Shown in pieces: positions 17,068-25,397 of a DNA stretch of 64,000 nt. The translations under genes and the position numbers were made by a program. The stretch comes from Massilia sp. CFBP 13721 (GTDB lineage: Bacteria > Pseudomonadota > Gammaproteobacteria > Burkholderiales > Burkholderiaceae_D), in NCBI RefSeq assembly GCF_014842025.1, contig NZ_JACYUY010000023.1:37774-101773 (forward strand), given 5' to 3'. Positions within the stretch are counted from its first letter, which is position 1. Each line of letters begins with the position of its first letter. Under the pieces are notes generated by a model. The model worked only from the letters and a program-made list of their open reading frames with translations. It had not been told where the DNA came from and ran no database searches.

Positions 17068-18546
17068 GTGAGCGACATCGAAAAAATCCACACCGGTATC
17101 CCGGAACTCGACCTCGTGCTGCGCGGTGGCTTGCCGCGCTCGCGCGTCCATCTGGTCGAAGGGCGTCCGGGTTCAGGCAAGACGACACTCGGCCTGCGCT
17201 TCCTGATCGACGGCAGGGATAAAGGCGAGGCCTGCTGCTATATCTCGCTCTCCGAGACGGTCGCGGAATTGCGCGCCACCGCCGCCAGCCACGGCTGGTC
17301 ACTCGAAGGTATCGAAATGCGCGAGGTGGTGCCGGCCGAGGTCAGCCTCGAACGCCAGCAAAGCGTGCTGTTTCCATCCGAAGCGGAGCTGGGCGAGACG
17401 ATCGCATTGATCACCGATATCATCGACGAGTGCCGGCCCATGCGCGTCGTCATCGACTCGATGTCGGAATTGCGCATGGTGGCCAACGATCCGATGCGCT
17501 ACCGGCGCCAGATCGTCGTCCTCAAGCAGTTCCTGCTCAAGCAAGCCTGCACGACGATGCTGATGGACGACCTGACCGACGATCCGCGCCAATACGACCT
17601 GCAGGGAACGGTTCATGGCGTCATCACGCTCGAGCAACGCGAGCGCGAATTCGGCGCGGCCCGGCGGCGCCTGCGCGTGGTCAAGATGCGCGGCGCCGAT
17701 TTCCAGAGCGGCTGGCATGATTTCGCCATCACCGGCAAGGAAGTGTATGTGTTCCCCAGCCTGATCGCCGATGAACATGCCAAGCAGGCAGCACGCGGCG
17801 TCATCGAGAGCCGTGTTCCCTCGCTCGACCAAATGCTCGGCGGCGGGCTGGCGCGTGGCACTTCCGTCATGATCCTGGGGCCGACCGGCGCCGGCAAGTC
17901 GTCGCTCGCCCTCCAGTATGCGAACGTGGCGGCGGAACAGGACGAGCACGTCGCCTACTTCGCATTCGACGAAACCAAGGAAACGCTGCTCGACCGCGCC
18001 AACGGCCTGTCGATCCGCGCTTCCGATGCGATCGGCGACGGCAGGATTTTCTGGGAGCGCATCAATCCATCGCGCATTTCACCGGGCGAATTCATCTGGA
18101 AGGTGCGGCGCCAGGTCGAGGACCACGATGCGGCGGTCGTGGTGATCGACAGCGTGAATTCGTACCTCGAAACCATGCATGAGGAAACCTCACTGCTGCT
18201 GCAGATGCACGAGTTGCTGAGCTACCTGTCGAACCGGGGCGTGCTGACGATCCTGATCGTGGGCCAGTCTGGTCTGCTCGACAACGTGCACGATCCCCTC
18301 GACGTCGGCTTCCTCAGCGACACCGTGGTGCTGCTGCGCTTCTTCGAGTCCGGCGGCGACATTCGCAAGGCGATTTCCGTCCTGAAGAAGCGTCCCGGGC
18401 GCCACGAAACCATGATCCGCGAGTTTTCGCTCAATGCCGGCGGTGTCTGCGTCGGAGAGCGGATCGATGGGATGCAAGGCGTCCTGACCGGCGAGCCGCG
18501 CGCAGCGGACGAGCCGGCGTCCGGAAAAGTGCCTGCCGATGACTGA
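17068..18546 (+). CDS. KaiC-like two-domain ATPase
   Basis: 492 residues starting at GTG, chosen because GAGGTGAGGAG sits 7 bases upstream. Two RecA/KaiC domains: Walker A 'GRPGSGKTT' at residues 32-40 and 'GPTGAGKSS' at 271-279, with Walker B-type strands 'MRVVIDSMSEL' and 'AAVVVIDSVNSY'. By eye, the CII phosphorylation pair of cyanobacterial KaiC (S431/T432) aligns with G-F in 'VGFLSDTVVLL', so clock-type autophosphorylation is unlikely. No kaiA or kaiB nearby. The gene overlaps the following hybrid kinase by 8 bases, so the two probably form one signalling unit. Confidence 0.85.
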   Translation: MSDIEKIHTGIPELDLVLRGGLPRSRVHLVEGRPGSGKTTLGLRFLIDGRDKGEACCYISLSETVAELRATAASHGWSLEGIEMREVVPAEVSLERQQSVLFPSEAELGETIALITDIIDECRPMRVVIDSMSELRMVANDPMRYRRQIVVLKQFLLKQACTTMLMDDLTDDPRQYDLQGTVHGVITLEQREREFGAARRRLRVVKMRGADFQSGWHDFAITGKEVYVFPSLIADEHAKQAARGVIESRVPSLDQMLGGGLARGTSVMILGPTGAGKSSLALQYANVAAEQDEHVAYFAFDETKETLLDRANGLSIRASDAIGDGRIFWERINPSRISPGEFIWKVRRQVEDHDAAVVVIDSVNSYLETMHEETSLLLQMHELLSYLSNRGVLTILIVGQSGLLDNVHDPLDVGFLSDTVVLLRFFESGGDIRKAISVLKKRPGRHETMIREFSLNAGGVCVGERIDGMQGVLTGEPRAADEPASGKVPADD

Positions 18547-20212
18547 TCCGCGCAAGTCCGATTGGCCGGTCAGTGTCGCCATCTGTGCGCCATTCGCACA
18601 CGATGCGCCGGCGCTGGCACGCCTGTTCCGCAAGTGGGGCGCCTGGGTATGCACCTGCGCATCGGCCGAGGAAGTCGGCGCAGCCATCAGCGACAGGGAA
18701 TTGACGCTGGTGGTCTTTACCGAGGAAGTGCTGGAAGCCTACGCCGCGCCGCTGGCGGCGGCATTGGGCGGACAGCCGGCCTGGTCGGACCTGCCCCTGA
18801 TTGTGCTGAGCTCGGAAGCAGTGCGCGCGGGCGCGGGCAATCAATGGCGCTTCCTGCGCCAGTTCGCGAACCTGACGGTGCTGCAACGTCCATGTTCGGC
18901 CGATCTGCTGTACGCATCGTTCGAATCGGCTTGCCGGACCCGCGCCTGGCAGTACACGGTGCGCGACCAGATGCAGACCCTGACGGCGGCGGCCACGCTG
19001 CTCGAGCAGCGCGTACTCGAACGCACGTCGCAGCTGATGTCGGAAGTCGAAACGCGCAAACGCGTCGAGAGCGCCCTGAACGAATCGCGCAAGCTCGAAG
19101 CGCTCGGGCGGCTTACCGGCGGGGTCGCACACGACTTCAACAATTTGCTTCAGGTGGTGCAGGGCTCGGCGACGCTGCTGCCGCTGGTCAAGCCAGGCAG
19201 CGAAGCCTTCCAGCGCGCATTGGGGGCGATCGAGCGCGCCGCCACCCGCGGCGCCAAGCTGACCCAGCAGTTGCTGGCCTTTGGCCGGCGCCAGGCGCTG
19301 GCGCCCGGTGCGCTCGATATCGCCAGGCAGCTCGACGAAGCCGCAGGGCTGTTGCAGCAATCCTTGCGCGAACAAATTACCTTGACGCTCGAGGTCGCGC
19401 CCGGCCTGTGGCATGCCGATGCCGATTTGACGCAGCTCGAGGTTGCGCTGCTGAACCTGACCGTGAATGCCCGGGATGCGATGCCCGGCGGCGGGCAGGT
19501 CGTGATTGGCGCCCGCAACATGACGCTCCCCGCGCCGGGCCTGCCCACCGGGCTGACCGGCGATTTCGTGTGGCTGACGGTCGCCGACAGCGGTGCCGGC
19601 ATGGCGCCCGAGGTCGCGCAGCAGGCATTCGAGCCGTTCTTTACCACCAAACCGGTTGGCGCCGGTACCGGCCTGGGACTGAGCCAGGTCTACGGTTTTG
19701 CCGTGCAGTCGGGCGGCAGTGCATGGATCGACACGTCGGCCACGGGCACGACGGTATCGATCCTGCTGCCGCGCAGCACGCAGGACGCGGTAAGCGGGGC
19801 CGCTGGCGCGAGCGGCGCCCGGCCCGCCATGCCTGCACGAGGAGGCCGGGTCCTGTATGTGGAGGACGATCCGGATGTCGCCGAGGCTGGCATGGCCGTG
19901 CTCGACGTCCTCGGCTGCAAGGCGATCCTGGTGCGCGACGCGGCCGCCGCGCTGGAGCAACCGCTGGCGCAGTTCGACCTGGTGTTTTCCGACGTGATGA
20001 TGCCCGGGGAAATGGACGGCATCGACCTGGCGCGCGAGATCCGCAGGCGCCACCCCGGCCTGCCGGTGGTGCTGGCGAGCGGCTACATGATTGCGCCGGA
20101 ACGGCTGGCTGGATTGAACATCGGTGTGCTGACCAAACCCTATTCGCAGGAAGCCTTGCGCCAGGCGTTTGCGGGATTGATGGCGGTCGCGCCCGCGCCC
20201 GCCGCGTGTTAG
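18539..20212 (+). CDS. Hybrid sensor histidine kinase with C-terminal receiver
   Basis: 557 residues, no membrane segment. N-terminal ~130 residues look like a degenerate receiver ('VSVAICAPFAHDAPALARLFRKWG'), then a coiled coil (~145-185), HisKA with H198 in 'GRLTGGVAHDFNNLL', HATPase with 'NLTVNARDAM', 'DSGAGM' and 'GTGLGLSQVYG', and a receiver (residues ~436-550) with acidic pair 'EDD', phosphoacceptor D485 in 'FSDVMMPG' and K533. Start codon overlaps the KaiC-like stop. The coupling suggests the ATPase modulates this cytosolic kinase. Its stop overlaps the convergent TRIC gene stop by 4 bases. Confidence 0.9.
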   Translation: MTDPRKSDWPVSVAICAPFAHDAPALARLFRKWGAWVCTCASAEEVGAAISDRELTLVVFTEEVLEAYAAPLAAALGGQPAWSDLPLIVLSSEAVRAGAGNQWRFLRQFANLTVLQRPCSADLLYASFESACRTRAWQYTVRDQMQTLTAAATLLEQRVLERTSQLMSEVETRKRVESALNESRKLEALGRLTGGVAHDFNNLLQVVQGSATLLPLVKPGSEAFQRALGAIERAATRGAKLTQQLLAFGRRQALAPGALDIARQLDEAAGLLQQSLREQITLTLEVAPGLWHADADLTQLEVALLNLTVNARDAMPGGGQVVIGARNMTLPAPGLPTGLTGDFVWLTVADSGAGMAPEVAQQAFEPFFTTKPVGAGTGLGLSQVYGFAVQSGGSAWIDTSATGTTVSILLPRSTQDAVSGAAGASGARPAMPARGGRVLYVEDDPDVAEAGMAVLDVLGCKAILVRDAAAALEQPLAQFDLVFSDVMMPGEMDGIDLAREIRRRHPGLPVVLASGYMIAPERLAGLNIGVLTKPYSQEALRQAFAGLMAVAPAPAAC

Positions 20213-20817
20213 CGGCCCATCTGGATATCGAATTTCCACGTTACCAGGCGCATCACGCTGATCGACAAGGCGCTGGTCCACAGCGCGAAGTCGTGCGAGA
20301 CATTCGCATACAGTCCCAGCAGCAGGAACATCCAGTTGCCGAGGAAGGCGCACAGCGCGTAGGGCTTGCCGTCCCTGAACACCATCGGCACCTCGTTGCA
20401 GACGATGTCGCGCAGCACGCCGCCGAAAATCCCCGTGATCACGCCCATCATCGACGCGATGAAGAGCGGCATGTTGGCGTCCAGCGCCGCCGAGGTGCCG
20501 GCAATCGAGAACAGGCCGAGGCCGACGGCGTCGGCGATCACGATCAGGCGTTCGGAGACGATGTGGCGCAGCGTGCGGATCAGCGGCGAGGCGATCAGGG
20601 CCAGCACGAAGATGGCGATCGCGTATTCCTGGTGCGTGACCCAGAACAGCGGACGGCGGTCGAGCAGGATGTCGCGCAGGGTGCCGCCGCCAAAGGCCGC
20701 GATGAAGGCGACCGTGAAGACCCCCACCAGGTCCATGCGCTTGCGGCGCGCTTCGATGAAGCCGGAAAAGGCGCCGACCAGGATCGCCATGATTTCGATG
20801 AACTTGATGAGGGTCAT
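20209..20817 (-). CDS. TRIC/UPF0126-family membrane protein
   Basis: 202 residues, about seven membrane segments in a duplicated three-helix layout. Both copies of the glycine motif are visible: 'AFGGGTLRDILLDRRPLFWV' (residues ~41-60) and 'GIFGGVLRDIVCNEVPMVF' (~128-146). This is the YadS/TRIC monovalent-cation channel family, in the inner membrane. Convergent with the histidine kinase, sharing 4 bases at the stops. Its promoter must lie between 20818 and the repeat element. Confidence 0.88.
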   Translation of the reverse strand: MTLIKFIEIMAILVGAFSGFIEARRKRMDLVGVFTVAFIAAFGGGTLRDILLDRRPLFWVTHQEYAIAIFVLALIASPLIRTLRHIVSERLIVIADAVGLGLFSIAGTSAALDANMPLFIASMMGVITGIFGGVLRDIVCNEVPMVFRDGKPYALCAFLGNWMFLLLGLYANVSHDFALWTSALSISVMRLVTWKFDIQMGR

Positions 20818-20867
20818 GCAGCAGGCTATTCAGTGGGCATGTTGCTAGCCTAACACGGGACCCGTCG

Positions 20868-21182
20868 GCGTAGGGTGGGCGGCTACACTGGCCTATCTGC
20901 GTCAACGCGACGAATGCGCCGCCCACGCGTTCAAACGAGGCGGACCGCCGTGGTCGATCATCCCGCGCCATGACTTTCCGGGTGCTGGACATGGTCACGC
21001 TGTTCAACCGCGGCGGTCCGCCTATGTTGAACGCGTGGGCGGCGCCGGTGCCGCGTGAGTGCATCCGGGGTGCTGGATACGGTCACGCTGTTCATCCGCG
21101 GCGGTCCGCCTTGTTTGAACGCGTGGGCGGCGCAGATGCCGCGTGAATGCAAATGAACGGGGTGTAGCCGCCCACCCTACGC
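20868..21182. mobile_element. 315-bp MITE-like element with 19-bp perfect terminal inverted repeats
   Basis: Left end GCGTAGGGTGGGCGGCTAC (20868-20886) and right end 21164-21182 are exact reverse complements. Between them, two head-to-tail copies of a ~90-bp unit (about 20969-21060 and 21061-21150), each containing GTCACGCTGTTCA.CCGCGGCGGTCCGCC and GAACGCGTGGGCGGCG, plus a third part-copy in inverted orientation near 20920-20955. No open frame of note. The termini are the long form of the dispersed hairpin repeat seen across the window. No target-site duplication is obvious by eye. Confidence 0.75.
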
Positions 21183-21201
21183 GCGTCGGCCAACGATGTA
21201 T

Positions 21202-23415
21202 TCAGGTCGGGCCGGCGCGCTCGGTTTCGGCCAGCGGCAGGCGCACGCTGAACACCACCTGCCCACCTTCATGGCGGTAACTGATTTCGCCCTCGTGTTC
21301 GCGCACGATGGTGGCGACGATGTACAGCCCCAGGCCCATGCCGCTGCGGTTGCGCGGGTTGTGCAGCGCGCTGCGCTTGAAGGGGTTGAACAGCGTGGGC
21401 GCGACGTCGTCCGCGATTGGCGAACCATTGTTGGCCACCTCGAGCGTGGCCCAGCCGGCGCCGGCGTGCAGGGCGACCCGGATCGGATGGCCGACGTCGC
21501 CGTGGTGGCGCGCATTGCTCAGCAAGTTCGACAGCACCTGCGACATGCGCCCGGCGTCGGCGCGCACGAGCGTGGTGCCCGGATTGGCGAATGCGTAGGT
21601 GATCGTCGGATACGCCAGGCGCATCTCGTCGACCATATCCTCGACCAGCGCGGCCAGGTCGAGCGGCTCGAGCAGGATCCCCAGCCCGAGGCCGCCGTCG
21701 ATGCGGCTCATGTCGAGCACTTGCCCGATCAGTCGCTGCATGCGGTTGCTCGAGGACTGGATGCGCTTGCCCAGCGTCGGCTGGTTGCCGCCGCCATTGC
21801 TGCGCTCGAGCAGGGTGCCGGCCATGTTGATCGAATGGAGCGGGTCGCGCAGGTCGTGGCCGAGCATGGCCAGCAGCTGGGCGCGGGTCGATTCGGTCTG
21901 GGCGCGGCGCGCGTTCGAGGCGCGCAGCAGTTCGGACAGCATCAGGCGCGCATGCGAGCGCACCGGCGCTTCCCACGGCTGGGCGCGTCCGAGCACGGTT
22001 TCGTGCCAGGCGTCGAAGGAGCCGCGCGGGGTCAGGCGCGCGCCCAGCGGGCCGAAGGTGATCGTCTTTTCCGGACGTCCGGCCCAGGCCACCTGCTCGA
22101 TCTGCTCGGTGCGCAGCAGCAGGCACCAGCCGCCGCCGGGCGGATCGAAGGGCAGGCCCAGCATGCCGACCCATTTGCCCAGCAGCGGCTGCAGCCCGGC
22201 CGGCCAGTCGTCGAGCTTGTCGCGTACCAGCAGGTCGCTGGCGTCAGGCGGGAGCGTGCGCACGATCGCTTCGGCGGTGTCGCGGTCGATCGCGCCGAAG
22301 CTGATCACCTTGCCGTTGTGGACGCAGACCAGCGCGTGTGACCTGGACACGGCCTGCAGCGCCTCGGCATGGTGCGCCAGCGCGTCCAGCGGTTCTTCGT
22401 CGACCAGCAGCGATTCGACCAGGCTGGTGCGTACCTGCGCGGCCTGTTCGACCAGTTCCGCATCCTGGCGCGCCTCGATGCCCTGGATAGTAGAGGCCAT
22501 CACCTGGGCCAGCACGTCGCTCGCCATGCGGATCGCGTAGGGCACCTGTTTCGGCGCCATGTGGTGGCAGGCGAGCAGGCCCCAGAGGCGGCCGTTGATC
22601 ACGATCGAGACGCTCATCGAGGCGCACACGCCCATGTTCTGCAGATATTCGACGTGGATCGGCGAGACGCTGCGCAGCACGCCGTAGCTCATGTCGAGCG
22701 GCTCGGCGCCGGGCTCGCCCAGCATCGGCACCGGGGCGTAGCCGACGTTGCCGATCATGCGCAGCGTCGTCAGGATATACATGCGGCGCGCCTGGGCCGG
22801 GATGTCGCTGGCCGGATAGCGCTGGCCGACGTAGGGCACCAGGTCCTCGCGGCGCGCCTCGGCGACGACGTCGCCGCTGTCGTCTTCGCGGAAGCGGTAG
22901 GCCATGACGCGATCGAAACCCGTGAATTCGCGCACCTGGCGCACGGCCGTTTCCAGCAGGGCGTCGATGGTTTTCTGACGCCGCACGCGTTCGATCGAGC
23001 TGTGCGCCTTGACGGCGAACAGGGCGACCGTGTCGGCGGGGACGTCGCGCGTTTCGAATTCGGCGATGATGCGCCCGCGCGTGGCGTGCACGATGCAGTC
23101 GTAGTCGGCGCCGCCCAGTTCCACCGCGCCAAAGGCCGGCGCATATTCGCCCTCTATCTGGCCGTCGACGCAGTCGGCGATCAGCTCGACGGCAAGCGCG
23201 GGCAGGGGCAGGGCGGCGGCAGGCTGGCCGATCGCCAGCGGGCCCAATTCGCCGGGAAGATTATCGCTCCAGCCCTCGAGCGCACCGTCCAGGCCAAAAA
23301 ACAGCAGGAAGCCATGCGGCTGGATAAATCCGGGAATATGGATCGGTTCGTCGGCGCAGGATTGCAGGTCGACCAGGACCGGCGCGGACATGGGAGCGAT
23401 AGTACAGGACTTCAA
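21202..23415 (-). CDS. bphP: Bacteriophytochrome sensor histidine kinase
   Basis: 737 residues. PAS (~20-130) with the biliverdin-binding cysteine C20 in 'LQSCADEPIHIPGFIQPHG', GAF (~145-315) with the D204-I-P motif, PHY (~325-500) with the tongue motif PRGSF at 463-467, HisKA with H520 in 'LGHDLRDPLHS', and an HATPase ending 'SGMGLGLYIVATIV'. It is a red/far-red sensor kinase. The start is probably TTG at 23415: AAGGGAAG precedes it at good spacing, whereas ATG at 23391 has no ribosome site. No heme oxygenase or response regulator is adjacent. The gene ends 20 bases from the MITE-like element. Confidence 0.93.
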   Translation of the reverse strand: MKSCTIAPMSAPVLVDLQSCADEPIHIPGFIQPHGFLLFFGLDGALEGWSDNLPGELGPLAIGQPAAALPLPALAVELIADCVDGQIEGEYAPAFGAVELGGADYDCIVHATRGRIIAEFETRDVPADTVALFAVKAHSSIERVRRQKTIDALLETAVRQVREFTGFDRVMAYRFREDDSGDVVAEARREDLVPYVGQRYPASDIPAQARRMYILTTLRMIGNVGYAPVPMLGEPGAEPLDMSYGVLRSVSPIHVEYLQNMGVCASMSVSIVINGRLWGLLACHHMAPKQVPYAIRMASDVLAQVMASTIQGIEARQDAELVEQAAQVRTSLVESLLVDEEPLDALAHHAEALQAVSRSHALVCVHNGKVISFGAIDRDTAEAIVRTLPPDASDLLVRDKLDDWPAGLQPLLGKWVGMLGLPFDPPGGGWCLLLRTEQIEQVAWAGRPEKTITFGPLGARLTPRGSFDAWHETVLGRAQPWEAPVRSHARLMLSELLRASNARRAQTESTRAQLLAMLGHDLRDPLHSINMAGTLLERSNGGGNQPTLGKRIQSSSNRMQRLIGQVLDMSRIDGGLGLGILLEPLDLAALVEDMVDEMRLAYPTITYAFANPGTTLVRADAGRMSQVLSNLLSNARHHGDVGHPIRVALHAGAGWATLEVANNGSPIADDVAPTLFNPFKRSALHNPRNRSGMGLGLYIVATIVREHEGEISYRHEGGQVVFSVRLPLAETERAGPT

Positions 23416-23570
23416 TGGTCTTCCCTTATAGTGGGCGCAGGCACTGGACAGGGCACATGCATATATGTGTGCGGCAATGGCGAAATTCTACAACGACATG
23501 CGATCCGGTGTCGCCGCAGCAGTATTGTACAGGGGAAAGTGTTGTATTCCCGGTAGCACCGGGAAGACAA

Positions 23571-24239
23571 TTATCGGTCAAGAACCGGTTTCAACAGCAC
23601 GATCAGCGCGCCATGACCGCCTTCCTTGCGGTCCGCCCCGCAAAAGGCGACGACCTCGTCGAGCTGCACCAGCCAGCTGTGCACGACCGAACGCAGCACC
23701 GGTTCGCCGTTCGGCGAGCCATAGCCGATGCCGTGGATGATGCGCACGCAGCGCACGCCGCGGCGTACCCAGCGCTGGACGAAGTCGCCCAGCTGGTCGC
23801 GCGCCGTATCACGCGTCATGCCGTGCAGGTCGAGTTCGTCCTGAATCGGCCAGTGGCGCTTGCGCAGCTTTTTCACCACGTCGGAGCCGACGCCTGCTTT
23901 CGCATAGGAAAGCGTCGGATCGTCGTCAAGCAAGCCGTCGACGTCGAAACCGTCGGAGAGCGACTGCTGCAGCACGAGGGCGTCGTCCTCTTCCTGCGAC
24001 AGCACGCGTTTTGCGGGCTGCTCGCGCAGCAGTGCTTCCTGCACCGGGCGGTAGACGTAGCGGTTCGACTCCGGCATCTTTTTCACGCCGTCCATCGCGC
24101 TCCTGAACTCGATGGCGCGTTCGCGCGCGATGCGCTCGCGCCGTTCGCGCTCGGCCGCTTCGATGGCGCGCACGCGCTCGTCTTCCTTGAGCTGGTCGCG
24201 GAAGGATTTGAGGTCGCCGAAGTCTTTCATGCCCGCCAT
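23571..24239 (-). CDS. Smr-domain protein
   Basis: 222 residues. N-terminal charged helix (~10-50, rich in E/R), then a linker, and a C-terminal Smr (small MutS-related) domain from ~140 with 'ELDLHGMTRDTARDQL' and 'CVRIIHGIGYGSPNGEPVLRS'. Smr domains are nucleases acting on DNA or on collided-ribosome mRNA; this stand-alone YdaL/SmrA-like form has unsettled function. Start at 24239 is set by AGGA 5 bases upstream and lies 10 bases after the trxB stop, so it is co-transcribed with trxB. Confidence 0.85.
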   Translation of the reverse strand: MAGMKDFGDLKSFRDQLKEDERVRAIEAAERERRERIARERAIEFRSAMDGVKKMPESNRYVYRPVQEALLREQPAKRVLSQEEDDALVLQQSLSDGFDVDGLLDDDPTLSYAKAGVGSDVVKKLRKRHWPIQDELDLHGMTRDTARDQLGDFVQRWVRRGVRCVRIIHGIGYGSPNGEPVLRSVVHSWLVQLDEVVAFCGADRKEGGHGALIVLLKPVLDR

Positions 24240-24249
24240 CGTGTTCCTG

Positions 24250-25215
24250 TTACTTCTGGTCGTCTTCCAATGCTTCCAGGTAGCGCTGCGCATCGAGCGC
24301 GGCCATGCAGCCGGTGCCCGAGCTGGTGATCGCCTGGCGATAGATGTGGTCCTGTACGTCGCCGGCTGCGAACACGCCCGGCACGCTGGTGGCGGTAGCC
24401 ATGCCATCAAGACCGCTGCGCGTCCTGATGTAGCCGTTCTGCATCTCGAGCTGGCCTTCGAAGATCATCGTGTTCGGCTTGTGGCCGATCGCCACGAACA
24501 GGCCGTGCACGGTCAAGTCCTTGCTCTCGCCGTTCGCCGCCGACTTCAGGCGCAGGCCGGTGACGCCGCTGTTGTCGCCCAGGACTTCGTCCAGCGTCTG
24601 GTTCAGTTCCAGCACGATCTTGCCTTCGCCGACCTTGTGCATCAGGCGGTCGACCAGGATCGGCTCGGCGCGGAACTTGTCGCGGCGGTGGATCAACGTC
24701 ACTTTCGAGGCGATACCGGCCAGGTACAGCGCTTCCTCGACCGCGGTATTGCCGCCGCCGATGACCGCCACTTCCTGGTTGCGGTAGAAGAAGCCGTCGC
24801 AGGTGGCGCAGGCCGACACGCCGCGGCCCATGAAGGCTTGTTCCGATTCCAGGCCGAGGTACTGGGCCGAGGCGCCGGTGGCGATGATCAGGGCGTCGCA
24901 GGTAAATTCATGCGAGTCGCCGACCAGGCGAATTGGTTTCTCATGCAAGTGGGTCGTGTGGATGTGGTCGAACACGATCTCGGTATTGAAACGCTCGGCG
25001 TGCTGCAGCAGGCGCGCCATCAGTTCCGGACCTTGCACGCCCAGCGGGTCGCCCGGCCAGTTCTCGACGTCGGTCGTGGTCATCAGCTGGCCGCCCTGTT
25101 CGACGCCGGTCACCAGCATCGGGCTCAAGTTGGCGCGCGCGGCGTAGACGGCGGCGCTGTAGCCGGCGGGACCGGAACCGAGGATGAGGACTTTGGCGTG
25201 TTTCTTAGTGGTCAT
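24250..25215 (-). CDS. trxB: Thioredoxin-disulfide reductase
   Basis: 321 residues. FAD site 'LILGSGPAGYSAAVYAARA', redox-active C136-A-T-C139 in 'SACATCDGFFYR', NADPH site 'VIGGGNTAVEEALYLA' and C-terminal FAD motif 'VFAAGDVQDHIYRQAITSSGTG'. It reduces thioredoxin with NADPH in the cytoplasm. Divergent from ftsK; this trxB-ftsK-lolA-rarA-serS order is common in betaproteobacteria. Reduced thioredoxin can also feed selenite reduction, relevant to the selenium genes further on, but that is only a thought. Confidence 0.96.
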   Translation of the reverse strand: MTTKKHAKVLILGSGPAGYSAAVYAARANLSPMLVTGVEQGGQLMTTTDVENWPGDPLGVQGPELMARLLQHAERFNTEIVFDHIHTTHLHEKPIRLVGDSHEFTCDALIIATGASAQYLGLESEQAFMGRGVSACATCDGFFYRNQEVAVIGGGNTAVEEALYLAGIASKVTLIHRRDKFRAEPILVDRLMHKVGEGKIVLELNQTLDEVLGDNSGVTGLRLKSAANGESKDLTVHGLFVAIGHKPNTMIFEGQLEMQNGYIRTRSGLDGMATATSVPGVFAAGDVQDHIYRQAITSSGTGCMAALDAQRYLEALEDDQK

Positions 25216-25397
25216 GGGAGCGAGTTCGTAGGTGAAGAAATGCGAAACTGGGGGCGGAGCTGGGATAAATCAAGGCAGCCGAATGTGATGTGGATTATAG
25301 ACGATGATGCGCATGAGCATGAATCGCGGGCCTCGCGCGTCCATATGGCTTAGAATGACCGGATTCCGCAAAAGCGAACACATCAGCCCCTCGCAGC

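Noticed and set aside
17068..18546. Circadian clock KaiC
   Set aside because: No kaiA/kaiB, and the CII phosphosite pair appears to be replaced by Gly-Phe in a by-eye alignment.
20868..21182. Complete insertion sequence
   Set aside because: Perfect terminal inverted repeats are present but there is no transposase frame inside, so only a MITE-like label is justified.
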